From: Pelagadaptatus aseana
GTDB taxonomy: Bacteria; Pseudomonadota; Gammaproteobacteria; Pseudomonadales; Cellvibrionaceae
Length of the DNA: 64,000 nucleotides
Assembly: GCA_040365065.1 (NCBI GenBank)
Contig: BAABNI010000001.1
Location: 310,001 to 374,000 of the forward strand
Direction of reading: 5' to 3'
Shown: positions 9,342 to 20,378 of the stretch, piece after piece
Numbering within the stretch: the stretch's first letter is position 1
Layout: each line of letters starts with the position of its first letter
Program-made: the position numbers and the translations under genes
The notes under the pieces: generated by a model
Seen by the model: the letters and a program-made list of their open reading frames with translations, nothing else
Told to the model about the DNA's origin: nothing
The model's database searches: none

Positions 9342-9942
9342 CACCAAGATGCAGCAAGTGGTTCTGGCCAGCGGCAACGCCGGCAAACTGAAAGAATTTC
9401 AGCACATGTTAGCGGGGCTGGGTTTTGAAGTCCTGCCCATGTCCGACTTCACCAGTGACAGCCCGGAGGAAACCGGTCTGTCCTTTGTCGAAAATGCCAT
9501 CATCAAAGCCCGTTTTGCCAGTCACCACTCCGGGCTGCCGGCTCTGGCCGACGATTCAGGATTGGAAGTGGACGCCCTGCGCGGCCAACCCGGGATCTAC
9601 TCGGCGCGTTTTGCCGGCGCCGATGCCACCGATGCCGACAACAATCAAAAGCTGCTCAACTGCCTGGAAGGTTTGACCACCGAGGAGCGCACCGCCCGGT
9701 TCCAGTGCGCTCTGGTGTTTATGGAGCACGCCGAAGACCCGACTCCGCTGATTACCCAGGGCAGCTGGGAAGGGCATATTCTGCACGCACAGGCCGGTGC
9801 TGGCGGCTTTGGCTACGACCCGCTGTTTTATGTCCCGGAGAAAAACTGCAGCTCGGCAGAGCTCACCAAGGAACAAAAAAATGCTTTGAGCCACCGCGGT
9901 AAAGCGCTGGAACAAATGCTGGCGTTACTCGGCGACCGCTGA
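9334..9942 (+). CDS. rdgB: Non-canonical purine NTP pyrophosphatase (RdgB/HAM1)
   Basis: House-cleaning enzyme that hydrolyses ITP, dITP and XTP to monophosphates, keeping deaminated purines out of DNA and RNA. 203 residues. Family landmarks: VLASGNAGKLKEF at the N-terminus, ALADDSGLEVDAL with the catalytic/metal acidic residues, GIYSARFAG, GGFGYDPLFYVPE and SHRGKALEQM. It overlaps the DUF4426 stop by 8 nt and shares the TGATG overlap with hemW, so translation is coupled along the operon. Confidence 0.95.
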   Translation: MSDTKMQQVVLASGNAGKLKEFQHMLAGLGFEVLPMSDFTSDSPEETGLSFVENAIIKARFASHHSGLPALADDSGLEVDALRGQPGIYSARFAGADATDADNNQKLLNCLEGLTTEERTARFQCALVFMEHAEDPTPLITQGSWEGHILHAQAGAGGFGYDPLFYVPEKNCSSAELTKEQKNALSHRGKALEQMLALLGDR

Positions 9943-11141
9943 TGGAATTGCCGCCGCTCTCGCTCTATGTCCACATCCCCTGGTGTGTTCGCAAATGCCC
10001 CTATTGCGACTTTAATTCTCATGTCGCCACGGGCGTTAATTCTCATGTCGCCATCGGCGTTAATGCTCAGACTGCCAGCGACAGCGGCCTGCCCGAAAGT
10101 GATTACATCGATTGTCTGCTGCAGGATCTGGCGCAGGACGCTCATTTGGTGCAAGGCCGGCCCATCCACAGCATCTTCTTTGGCGGCGGCACTCCCAGCC
10201 TGTTTGGCCCCGACAGCTTTGCCCGATTGCTCGATCAGCTGGAACAGCGAATTGGCTTTGAAAGCGACATTGAAATCACTCTGGAAGCCAACCCCGGCAC
10301 CGCCGAACAACAAAAATTTTCCGGCTTCCGTGAGGCCGGCATTAACCGCCTCTCCATCGGCGTTCAAAGTTTTAATGGCGCACACCTACAAAAACTCGGA
10401 CGTATCCACAGCAGCGATGAAGCCCTGCGTGCCGTGGAAATGGCGAGAACCGCAGGCTTTGACAACCTCAACCTCGATCTGATGCATGGTCTGCCCGATC
10501 AAACCCCGGAACAGGCCTGCGCCGATCTGACTGCGGCGATAGACTGCAACCCTGAACACCTGTCCTGGTATCAACTGACAGTAGAACCCAACACCGAATT
10601 CTATTCGCGCCCACCGTTACTGCCCGAAGACGACCTGCTCGCTGACATTCAGGATGCCGGAGAGGCCCTGCTGGCCAATGCCGGCTTTGAACACTACGAA
10701 GTTTCAGCCTACGCACAACCGGGCAAGCCATCGCGCCACAACCTCAATTACTGGCGTTTCGGTGATTATCTCGGGCTTGGCGCCGGTGCCCACGGCAAGA
10801 TCACTGACGCCAATCACCATCGAATTGAACGCCGCTGGAAGACCCGCCAACCCAATTACTACCTCGATCCTGAGCGGGACTTTTGTGCCGGCGTTCGCGT
10901 TATCGATAGTGATGACCTTCCTTTGGAATTTATGATGAACGCACTGAGACTGGTCAAAGGGGTAGAGACCAGTCTGTTTCGCCAACGCACCGGCTTGTCA
11001 CCGGAGGTGCTGCAACCGGCCCTGCAAAAGCTGCAGCAGCAAGAATTGCTCAGTTCCTCAGGTGAGAGGTTGCAAACCACCAGTTTGGGAATGCGTTACC
11101 TGAATGCGGCCGTCGGCGAATTTATGCGGGAAAATCAGTAG
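9942..11141 (+). CDS. hemW: Radical SAM heme chaperone HemW
   Basis: Heme-binding radical-SAM protein that delivers heme to respiratory enzymes, formerly called HemN-like; acts in the cytosol or at the membrane. 399 residues. The [4Fe-4S] motif is Cys16-x3-Cys20-x2-Cys23 in WCVRKCPYCDFNSH, which resembles HemW rather than true HemN. GGGTPSLF, LEANPGT and NRLSIGVQSFN follow in order. The gene begins in the TGATG overlap with rdgB. Oddity: two perfect-length 24-bp units directly after CDF duplicate eight residues, lengthening a loop by comparison with E. coli HemW. Confidence 0.95.
   Translation: MELPPLSLYVHIPWCVRKCPYCDFNSHVATGVNSHVAIGVNAQTASDSGLPESDYIDCLLQDLAQDAHLVQGRPIHSIFFGGGTPSLFGPDSFARLLDQLEQRIGFESDIEITLEANPGTAEQQKFSGFREAGINRLSIGVQSFNGAHLQKLGRIHSSDEALRAVEMARTAGFDNLNLDLMHGLPDQTPEQACADLTAAIDCNPEHLSWYQLTVEPNTEFYSRPPLLPEDDLLADIQDAGEALLANAGFEHYEVSAYAQPGKPSRHNLNYWRFGDYLGLGAGAHGKITDANHHRIERRWKTRQPNYYLDPERDFCAGVRVIDSDDLPLEFMMNALRLVKGVETSLFRQRTGLSPEVLQPALQKLQQQELLSSSGERLQTTSLGMRYLNAAVGEFMRENQ
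10014..10061 (+). repeat. In-frame 24-bp tandem duplication inside hemW
   Basis: Two adjacent 24-bp units (10014-10037 and 10038-10061) differ at only two bases. They encode NSHVATGV and NSHVAIGV and are followed by a decayed third start NAQ. The unit length is a multiple of three, so the reading frame holds. Confidence 0.9.
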
Positions 11142-11284
11142 ATAAAGTTAACCAAAATAGCCTGTGAGGATCACGCAAACCCTCAAAACCACTGCTACAC
11201 TAGAGTAAAATTCCAAGCTGCGCCTGCTGTATTGAAACAACATCAGCAAGGGGCACCGTTAAAAACTCTCCATATTGGATATTC

Positions 11285-13720
<2,436 letters not shown>

Positions 13721-13752
13721 AAACTCTGCCATTCTGACAAAGTCGCTCACGG

Positions 13753-13917
13753 CATCCATGTAAATCGCCGCTATCGGCGTCCTGCCTGTCGCGGCATACG
13801 ACCGCCATGGATGGCGGAAGTGCAGATTTGGCAGGAGCACATATCTGCCATTACATCCATGTAAATCGCCGCTATCGGCGTCCTGCCTGTCGCGGCATAC
13901 ATTACATCCATGTAAAT
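13753..13917. repeat. 101-bp-period intergenic direct repeat
   Basis: A 47-bp sequence occurs at 13753-13799 and again, identical, at 13854-13900. A 17-bp element ATTACATCCATGTAAAT occurs at 13850-13866 and 13901-13917 and, truncated, at the start of copy 1. Between the copies lies a small hairpin CCGCCAT-GG-ATGGCGG. No protein-coding frame is credible here. Confidence 0.9.
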
Positions 13918-13921
13918 AAAC

Positions 13922-13954
13922 AAAGGGGAAAGACTTTTGGTCTTTCCCCTTTTT
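13922..13954 (+). terminator. Rho-independent terminator downstream of the hybrid kinase
   Basis: 13-bp stem, arms 13922-13934 (AAAGGGGAAAGAC) and 13940-13952, 5-nt loop, with the T run reaching 13954. It sits 200 nt past the kinase stop, beyond the repeat block, so the repeats are probably transcribed as a 3' tail. Confidence 0.85.
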
Positions 13955-14000
13955 GGTTACCACATTGTGTGTGGAATTTTGAAACTGACAGCGCTAACGC

Positions 14001-14069
14001 TGTCATCCTGAGCATTAGCGAAGGATCTCTAGAAACCCGGGAGATCCCTCACATCCGTTCGGGATGACA
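14001..14069. repeat. Dispersed TGTCATCC inverted-repeat element, copy A
   Basis: 69-bp element with ends TGTCATCC and GGATGACA and inner arms GGATCTC / GAGATCC, able to fold into a long interrupted hairpin. It sits 15 bp past the rho stop (convergent side). Related copies are at 26600 and 38626 and weaker ones at 21530 and 48476. Confidence 0.8.
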
Positions 14070-14084
14070 TTGACTGTGCCAATA

Positions 14085-15344
14085 TTATTTGCGCTTCATC
14101 GACAGGAAGAACTCATCGTTGGTCTTATGATCCTTGAGCTTGTCGATCAGGAACTCGGTACCAGCCACGTCTTCCATATCATTGAGCAGCTTGCGCAGAA
14201 TCCAGACACGCTGCAACTCGTCTTCGCGCATCAACAGGTCTTCACGACGTGTGCCTGAGTGGCGAACATTGATGGCAGGGTAAACACGCTTCTCGGAAAT
14301 CTTGCGATCCAGTCGCAATTCCTGGTTACCCGTACCCTTAAACTCTTCAAAGATCACTTCGTCCATCTTCGAACCGGTATCCACCAGTGCGGTGGCAACA
14401 ATAGACAAGCTGCCACCTTCCTCAATATTTCGGGCAGCACCGAAGAAACGCTTGGGGCGCTCCAGAGCGTGCGCATCCACACCACCGGTCAGCACCTTAC
14501 CGGAAGACGGCACGATGGTGTTGTAAGCACGGGCCAAACGGGTAATGGAGTCCAACAGAATCACCACGTCTTTTTTGTGCTCAACCAGACGCTTGGCCTT
14601 CTCGATCACCATCTCGGCAACCTGAACGTGGCGGGTAGGGGGCTCGTCAAAAGTAGAAGCCACCACTTCGCCGCGCACGGAACGCTGCATTTCGGTTACT
14701 TCCTCAGGACGCTCATCGATCAGCAGTACGATCAGGTGGCACTCGGGATTATTGCGGGTGATGGCCTGGGCGATATTCTGCATCATGATGGTTTTACCGG
14801 CTTTGGGCGGCGCCACAATCAGGCCACGCTGACCCTTGCCGATGGGGGCAATCAGGTCGATGATACGACCGGTCAAATCTTCAGTGGAACCGTTTCCGGC
14901 CTCCAGCACCAGACGCTGATTGGGAAACAGTGGCGTCAGGTTTTCAAACAGAATCTTGTTCTTGGCATTTTCCGGCTTATCGAAGTTGATATTGCCAACT
15001 TTCAGCAGGGCAAAGTAACGCTCGCCTTCTTTGGGGGGGCGGATCTTACCGGAGATGGTGTCACCGGTACGCAGGTTAAAGCGACGAATTTGACTGGGGG
15101 ACACGTAGATGTCATCCGGTCCCGCCAGATAAGAGCCCTCGGCAGAGCGCAGAAACCCGAAACCGTCCTGCAAAATCTCCAGAACACCATCACCGTAGAT
15201 GTCCTCACCACTTTTGGCGTGGCGCTTGAGGATATTAAAGATAATGTCCTGTTTGCGGTTACGGGCCAGATTATCCAGTCCCATTTCTTTGGCAATGGTA
15301 ATCAGTTCTTCAATGGGTTTCTTTTTAAGGTCGGTGAGATTCAT
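14085..15344 (-). CDS. rho: Transcription termination factor Rho
   Basis: Hexameric RNA-dependent ATPase that ends transcription at Rho-dependent sites. 419 residues, the same length as the E. coli protein, and colinear with it. Rho N-domain 1-45, RNA-binding cold-shock-like domain around 50-125 (DGFGFLRS), Walker A APPKAGKT at 178-185 with Lys184, Walker B VVILLDSITR, and the Q/R loops in SGKVLTGGVDAHAL. Encoded on its own beside trxA, the common order in gammaproteobacteria (trxA then rho). Confidence 0.98.
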   Translation of the reverse strand: MNLTDLKKKPIEELITIAKEMGLDNLARNRKQDIIFNILKRHAKSGEDIYGDGVLEILQDGFGFLRSAEGSYLAGPDDIYVSPSQIRRFNLRTGDTISGKIRPPKEGERYFALLKVGNINFDKPENAKNKILFENLTPLFPNQRLVLEAGNGSTEDLTGRIIDLIAPIGKGQRGLIVAPPKAGKTIMMQNIAQAITRNNPECHLIVLLIDERPEEVTEMQRSVRGEVVASTFDEPPTRHVQVAEMVIEKAKRLVEHKKDVVILLDSITRLARAYNTIVPSSGKVLTGGVDAHALERPKRFFGAARNIEEGGSLSIVATALVDTGSKMDEVIFEEFKGTGNQELRLDRKISEKRVYPAINVRHSGTRREDLLMREDELQRVWILRKLLNDMEDVAGTEFLIDKLKDHKTNDEFFLSMKRK

Positions 15345-15660
15345 AAGCGCTTGGCGGTTTGGTTGACAAGAAAAGAACTTGTTTTGGGTTGATTAAGGTC
15401 GAATGACAAACGATCAAACAGTATTGAGTGGTTGATTATTGTTCAACATTACACATCTTTTTGCTGGACCACTGAAAACATCGGGCAATCAGGCCAAATA
15501 TTTGGAAAAGGAAACGCAGGGAGCAACAAATAGATAATGAAAAAATTATTGAGGATCTTCGGCGGGCGCGCCCTAAACAGATTGGCTTGCGTATGAAAAG
15601 TTGCGGAAGAACCAGAGATGCAGAAAGTATAGCGACAAATTACCTTGCTGCAAAGAATTT
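15345..15660. other. Non-coding gap between rho and the trxA terminator (rho leader region)
   Basis: About 315 nt without a credible gene. AT-rich around 15420-15560. It must hold the rho promoter and a long 5' leader; Rho autoregulates through its leader in E. coli, but no specific element could be recognised here. Confidence 0.5.
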
Positions 15661-15688
15661 GGCCGCTTTCGTCGAAACCAAAGCGGCC
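15661..15688 (-). terminator. Terminator of trxA
   Basis: 9-bp stem GGCCGCTTT / AAAGCGGCC (15661-15669 and 15680-15688) just past the trxA stop. On the minus strand it is followed by AAATTCTTTG, so the U tract is weak. Confidence 0.6.
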
Positions 15689-15698
15689 AGCATTCGTC

Positions 15699-16025
15699 TT
15701 ACAGTGCGCCGTCGATAAACTCGACCAGCTGTGCCTTGGACAGGGCACCCACTTTCGTGGCTTCGGCATTACCGCCTTTGAAAATAATCAAAGTCGGGAT
15801 ACCGCGAATATTGAACTTACCTGGAGTTTGCTGATTGGCGTCAACGTCCATTTTGCAAATCTTGATTTTGTCGCCGTACTCGCCGGACAGCTCGTCCAGT
15901 ACAGGGGCAATCATTTTGCAAGGGCCACACCACTCAGCCCAAAAGTCAACCAGGACAGGTCCTTCTGCGCTCAATACCTCAGCATCAAAGCTGGCATCGG
16001 TTACGTGAACGATGCTGTCACTCAT
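15699..16025 (-). CDS. trxA: Thioredoxin
   Basis: Small cytosolic disulfide reductase of 108 residues. Active site WCGPC in FWAEWCGPCKMIAP, the cis-proline loop RGIPTLIIFK, and a C-terminal helix ending FIDGAL. The start ATG at 16025 is set by GGAG nine nt upstream and by family length; the same frame stays open 41 codons further upstream but that part overlaps the promoter and does not look like thioredoxin. A strong candidate promoter is at 16124-16152. Confidence 0.97.
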   Translation of the reverse strand: MSDSIVHVTDASFDAEVLSAEGPVLVDFWAEWCGPCKMIAPVLDELSGEYGDKIKICKMDVDANQQTPGKFNIRGIPTLIIFKGGNAEATKVGALSKAQLVEFIDGAL

Positions 16026-16123
16026 AATATTTCTCCAAGTTTTCAGGGAATGGGGGGAAACTTTCACCCCGAATGCGGGCCATATAAGAGCAAGCAGAAA
16101 CTCGCTGGCCACAAAACCATGGG

Positions 16124-16152
16124 ATGATAAAGACTGTGTGCCAAACACTCAA
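16124..16152 (-). promoter_or_regulatory. Candidate sigma70 promoter for trxA
   Basis: Minus-strand TTGAGT (16152-16147) and TATCAT (16129-16124) separated by exactly 17 nt. Predicted start near 16117, leaving a leader of about 90 nt before trxA. Confidence 0.6.
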
Positions 16153-16222
16153 GGTTTTAGATTGCATATAATCCGATATTCGGGCGTATAAAGACTATAA
16201 ATAGAACTTATAAAGGACAATC

Positions 16223-18334
16223 ATGAAAAAAATCCTTATTTTGCTGCTGATCGCCGCTGTTGTAGCCGCTTACTACTGGCTGGGAGGCGATATCACCCAA
16301 CTGGGTCACTGGTTCCGCGAGCAGATTGATGAGCAACCGGTTGTCGCCGGCCTGCTGTATTTCTTTATCTACGTCATAGTCACCGCCTTTTCCCTGCCCA
16401 TCGCCGCACTCATGACCCTGCTCGGTGGCGCCCTGTTTGGTCTCGGATGGGGATTGTTGATCATCTCTTTTGCCAGCACCATTGGCGCCACACTGGCCTT
16501 CCTGCTGGCGCGGACACTGTTGCGAGACTGGGTTCAGGAGCGCTTCTCCCGGGAATTAAAAACCATCAATGACGGCGTAGCAAAGCAGGGGGCCTATTAC
16601 CTGTTCACGCTGCGCCTGATCCCGGCGGTACCATTCTTTGTCATCAATCTGGCGTTTGCCCTGACCCCGATGAAGACCTGGACATTCTACTGGGTCAGTC
16701 AATTGGGCATGTTGGCCGGCACCGCAGTTTATGTGAATGCCGGCGCCGAACTGGGCGCCATCGAATCTCTGAGCGCCAGTGGCATACTGACACCGGGGCT
16801 GGTCGGCGCATTTATCCTATTGGCGCTGCTGCCCTATGTGTTGCGCTCAGTGGTCAGCCGCTATGAGGCCTATAAAATATACCGGCCCTTCACCAAGCCT
16901 AAGCAGTTTGATACCAATCTGGTGGTCATCGGGGCAGGCGCAGCCGGTCTGGTAAGCGCTTATATCGCCGCAGCGGTCAAAGCCAAAGTCACTCTGATAG
17001 AGCGTGAGCAGATGGGCGGTGACTGCCTCAACACCGGCTGCGTGCCCAGCAAAGCACTGATCAGTGCGGCGAAACTGTCAAAAGGCCTGCAACAGGCCAG
17101 TGATCTTGGTGCGCCCAAACCCATCGCGGGCCTCGACTTTGGCCAGGTGATGGGCAAGGTACACCGGGCAATCGACGCCATTGAGCCCCATGATTCGGTC
17201 GAGCGCTACACCGACCTCGGGGTTGATTGCGTGCAGGGCGATGCCCGCATTGTCTCCCCCTGGGAAGTGGAGGTTAATGGCAAGACCATCGCCACCCGCA
17301 ATATCATTCTCGCAGCCGGAGCAGCTCCCAGAGTGCCGGACATTGATGGTATCCGTGATGTGGATTATGTCACCAGCGAAGATCTGTGGCAGATCAAACA
17401 GCAACCCAAGCGCCTGCTGGTTATGGGCGGCGGTCCAATCGGTTGTGAGCTGGCACAGGCCTTTGCCCGCCTTGGCAGTGACGTCACCCTGATTGGTCGA
17501 GCCAGACAATTACTGCCCCGGGAAGAACCCGCAGCGGGCCAACTGATTAACGAACAGCTCACGGCAGACGGCGTCACCGTCATTACCGGCGCAACCATTG
17601 AACGTTTCAGCCAAAGCGATTCCGATGGCACCGCGCATTGGCAGCTGGCTGATGGCAGCACCGGTGAAACCGGTTTTGACAAGCTGCTGGTTGCCGTGGG
17701 ACGAGAGGCCCGCAGTCAGCAATTTTGCGATTTCAAACTGCCACTGACGGATGCCGGCACCCTGCAGGTCAATGAATATCTGCAAACGCCTTACCCCAAT
17801 ATCTACGCCTGCGGCGATATTGTCGGCCCTTACCAATTTACTCACGTAGCAGCTCATCAGGCCTGGTATGCCGCGGTAAACAGCCTGTTCGGGCGGTTTA
17901 AGAAATTCAAAGTTGACTATCGGGTGATCCCGAGAGTGACCTTTACCAGCCCGGAGGTTGCCAGTGTTGGCATCACCGAGCAGCAGGCGCAGGATCAGGA
18001 AATCAAATACAGTGTCACCCAATACGATCTCAGCGATCTGGATCGAGCCATCACCGACGGTTGCGCTCAAGGCTTTGTCAAAGTCATCACACCTGAAGGC
18101 TCAGATAAAATCCTCGGAGTGACTGTGGTTGCCGAACACGCCGGGGAAATGTTGCCCGAGTGGGTGCTGGCCATGAAACACGGCTTGGGCCTGAACAAAA
18201 TTCTCGGTACCATCCATGCTTACCCCACCTTTAACGAGGCCAACAAGTTTTTGGCTGGCGAGTGGAAAAAAGCCCACAAACCCGAGGGACTGCTGCGCTG
18301 GGTAGAACGCTACCATCAGTGGCAAAGAGGCTGA
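16223..18334 (+). CDS. Fusion of a TVP38/DedA-type membrane domain with a mercuric-reductase-like flavoprotein
   Basis: 703-residue two-part protein. Residues about 1-215 form a TVP38/TMEM64 (VTT/DedA-like) integral membrane domain with the conserved SLPIAALMTLLGGALFG and FTLRLIPAVPFFVINLAFAL segments. Residues about 230-703 are a class-I pyridine nucleotide-disulfide oxidoreductase: FAD motif VIGAGAAGLVSA at 235-246, redox-active Cys268-x4-Cys273 in GGDCLNTGCVPSKAL, NAD(P) motif VMGGGPIGCELA, ACGDIVG, and a C-terminal dimer domain with HAYPTFNEA. No MerR-type vicinal cysteine pair or HMA domain is seen, so mercury reduction is not supported. Substrate unknown. The methyltransferase gene follows after 60 nt. 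Confidence 0.88.
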   Translation: MKKILILLLIAAVVAAYYWLGGDITQLGHWFREQIDEQPVVAGLLYFFIYVIVTAFSLPIAALMTLLGGALFGLGWGLLIISFASTIGATLAFLLARTLLRDWVQERFSRELKTINDGVAKQGAYYLFTLRLIPAVPFFVINLAFALTPMKTWTFYWVSQLGMLAGTAVYVNAGAELGAIESLSASGILTPGLVGAFILLALLPYVLRSVVSRYEAYKIYRPFTKPKQFDTNLVVIGAGAAGLVSAYIAAAVKAKVTLIEREQMGGDCLNTGCVPSKALISAAKLSKGLQQASDLGAPKPIAGLDFGQVMGKVHRAIDAIEPHDSVERYTDLGVDCVQGDARIVSPWEVEVNGKTIATRNIILAAGAAPRVPDIDGIRDVDYVTSEDLWQIKQQPKRLLVMGGGPIGCELAQAFARLGSDVTLIGRARQLLPREEPAAGQLINEQLTADGVTVITGATIERFSQSDSDGTAHWQLADGSTGETGFDKLLVAVGREARSQQFCDFKLPLTDAGTLQVNEYLQTPYPNIYACGDIVGPYQFTHVAAHQAWYAAVNSLFGRFKKFKVDYRVIPRVTFTSPEVASVGITEQQAQDQEIKYSVTQYDLSDLDRAITDGCAQGFVKVITPEGSDKILGVTVVAEHAGEMLPEWVLAMKHGLGLNKILGTIHAYPTFNEANKFLAGEWKKAHKPEGLLRWVERYHQWQRG

Positions 18335-18394
18335 ATTTTTCCAGAAACAGGCATCCTGCCTGTTTCCCGGGAAACGCTAGAAATAAGGAATGAT

Positions 18395-19510
18395 ATGACC
18401 GTTGAAAACCTGGTAAGTGAACGTTACGCCGAAGGCGCCAAAGCCAAACAGGAAGCACTCTGCTGTCCGGTGGATTACGACACCTCTCTGTTAAAATTAC
18501 TGCCTCAGGAAATCATCGACCGCGACTATGGTTGCGGTGATCCATCGCGCTATGTACGTGAAGGCGATACCGTACTCGATCTCGGTAGCGGCGGGGGCAA
18601 GATCTGCTATATGGCGGCACAGCTGGTCGGCAAGGATGGCTTTGTCATCGGCGTCGACATGACCGACGATATGCTCGAGCTGGCGCGTTCACACCAACCG
18701 GAAATGGCCGCAAAACTCGGCGGCGATCGCGTCAGTTTTCGCAAAGGTTTTATCCAGGATCTGGCGCTCGATGTGGACGCCATGAATCAGTTTCTGGCGG
18801 ACAACCCGGTTACCGACGTGGATTCCATGCTGGCATTGGAAAACTGGAAAACCCAGCAGCGTATCAACCAGCCTCTGGTTGCTGACAACAGCGTCGATCT
18901 GGTGGTCTCCAACTGCGTGCTCAATCTGGTGGCGCAACAAGATCGCGTGCAGATGCTGTCTGAAATTTTCCGCACTCTCAAGCCCGGTGGTCGCGTCGCC
19001 ATTTCCGATATTGTCTGCGACGAGCTGGTACCGGCACATCTGCAAGCCGATGCCGAACTCTGGAGCGGCTGCATCTCCGGCGCCTTCCACGAACAGGAAT
19101 TTATGCAGGCCTTTATCGACGCCGGCTTTGTCGGCGTGCGCTACGACAAATGGGAAGCCGAACCCTGGCAGGTAGTAGAGGGCATCGAGTTTCGCTCTGT
19201 GACTCTGACCGCCATCAAGCCCAGCCGCGACAATCTCTACGATGCCGGTCAGGCTCTGCTTTATCGCGGACCGTTCCAGCAAGTGGAAGACGATCTGGGC
19301 AACACTTTTGTCCGGGGCCAGCGCACCGCCGTATCCAAACGCACCTATGACCTGCTCACCAGCGAAGATTATCAGTCCGAGTTTGTGGGTATGTCGCCGG
19401 CCGAAGAACAGAACCTGGGTTGCTTCTGCAAACCCGCCGGCACCCTGAGACCGGCCACGGAAACCAAGGGTGGCAGCCACACCGGCGAAAGCGGCTCTGG
19501 TTGTTGTTAG
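18395..19510 (+). CDS. SAM-dependent methyltransferase, ArsM-like
   Basis: 371 residues. SAM motif I VLDLGSGGGKICYMAA near 60-75 and the acidic loop GVDMTDDMLELAR. The plan resembles arsenite methyltransferases: cysteines near the N-terminus (ALCCPVDYD, Cys22/23, and YGCGDP), VSNCVLNLV with a cysteine after motif II, and the extension after the Rossmann core. The C-terminus ends in a glycine-rich tail GSGCC with two cysteines that could bind a thiophilic metal or metalloid. Substrate is inferred, not shown. It is probably co-transcribed with the upstream flavoprotein fusion. Confidence 0.75.
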   Translation: MTVENLVSERYAEGAKAKQEALCCPVDYDTSLLKLLPQEIIDRDYGCGDPSRYVREGDTVLDLGSGGGKICYMAAQLVGKDGFVIGVDMTDDMLELARSHQPEMAAKLGGDRVSFRKGFIQDLALDVDAMNQFLADNPVTDVDSMLALENWKTQQRINQPLVADNSVDLVVSNCVLNLVAQQDRVQMLSEIFRTLKPGGRVAISDIVCDELVPAHLQADAELWSGCISGAFHEQEFMQAFIDAGFVGVRYDKWEAEPWQVVEGIEFRSVTLTAIKPSRDNLYDAGQALLYRGPFQQVEDDLGNTFVRGQRTAVSKRTYDLLTSEDYQSEFVGMSPAEEQNLGCFCKPAGTLRPATETKGGSHTGESGSGCC

Positions 19511-19548
19511 CATCCATTGACGACAATCATTTTCCAGACACCGCTACT

Positions 19549-20334
19549 ATGAAATTATTAACCACACAGCTGCTCAGATTGGTAACGGGCTTGCTAACAC
19601 TGTCGATCTGTCTACCTCTGACGGCCGATCCGATTGCCACGCCTACCATCACGCCCGTCAAATTTGCCACTACCACGGTGAAGCCATGGGGGATCCGCAG
19701 TGCCGGTGTCAATCAGGGCCTGCTGATCTCGGTACTGGGAGAACTGGAAAAGGTCACCGGTATCCCGGTTGCCAATCAAATGCAACCTTACCCCAGAGTG
19801 GTACATTCACTTCACAGCGGTCAGGTGGACATGGCCTTCCTGTTTGACAGTGACGAGTCAAAACAAGTGGCTATTCACATTGGTCATCTGGTGGACACCC
19901 GGATGATCGCCATCGGCAGAAGCGATGGCACCCAGCTCAATTCACTGGAAGATTTTACCGATAAAACCGTCGCCCTTATCCGGGGCGGCAAGTACAGCCC
20001 CTCCTTTAACAAAGCCACCCATTTCAAGCGAACTTACGTATCCAATATGGAGCAGGGCATTGCCATGCTGCTGAGCGCGCGAATTGATGTCATGGTGGGC
20101 AGCGATCAGGCCATTTTCTGGAGCATGCAAAAAATGAATGTGGGCCCCAGACGACTGAAAAAACTGTTTGTCATGAATGGCACATCCGGCAGCCTGTACA
20201 TGTCCAAAAATTCCAATCGTCAGGATCTGATTCCAGTGTACAAACAAGCCCTTGCGACACTCCACGCCAACGGCACCATCGACCGCATCTTTGATGCCAA
20301 ATATGAATGGGCCAACGCGGATGATTTGCCCTGA
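19549..20334 (+). CDS. Periplasmic solute-binding protein (family 3-like)
   Basis: 261 residues with a signal peptide (KLLTTQLLRLVTGLLTLSICLPLTA). The mature part has the layout of extracellular solute-binding proteins family 3: an N-lobe with MQPYPRVVHSLHSGQVDMAFLFD, the hinge region SLEDFTDKTVALIRGGKY, and a C-terminal lobe with TLHANGTIDRIFDAKY. No ABC permease is adjacent, so it may be an orphan or a sensor-like binding protein. The ATG at 19549 is chosen because the signal peptide starts there. It follows the ArsM-like gene after 38 nt. Confidence 0.8.
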   Translation: MKLLTTQLLRLVTGLLTLSICLPLTADPIATPTITPVKFATTTVKPWGIRSAGVNQGLLISVLGELEKVTGIPVANQMQPYPRVVHSLHSGQVDMAFLFDSDESKQVAIHIGHLVDTRMIAIGRSDGTQLNSLEDFTDKTVALIRGGKYSPSFNKATHFKRTYVSNMEQGIAMLLSARIDVMVGSDQAIFWSMQKMNVGPRRLKKLFVMNGTSGSLYMSKNSNRQDLIPVYKQALATLHANGTIDRIFDAKYEWANADDLP

Positions 20335-20378
20335 CGATCCATCTGGTTGCCAATCCACAAACTGCTATAGTTAGCCCC

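Noticed and set aside
13753..13917. The repeat block as a CRISPR array
   Set aside because: Only two full copies, unequal spacers and no cas genes in the window.
14259..15392. A 377-codon open frame antisense to rho
   Set aside because: It mirrors the rho coding frame; rho is certain and the antisense product has no family features. Codon bias of a conserved gene gives such shadows.
16026..16148. A longer trxA beginning 41 codons upstream
   Set aside because: The extension runs through the candidate promoter, does not resemble thioredoxin and has no ribosome site; ATG 16025 has one.
18339..18369. GAAACAGGC/GCCTGTTTC hairpin after the flavoprotein gene as a terminator
   Set aside because: No T run follows on either strand and the next gene starts 60 nt on, so read-through is more likely.
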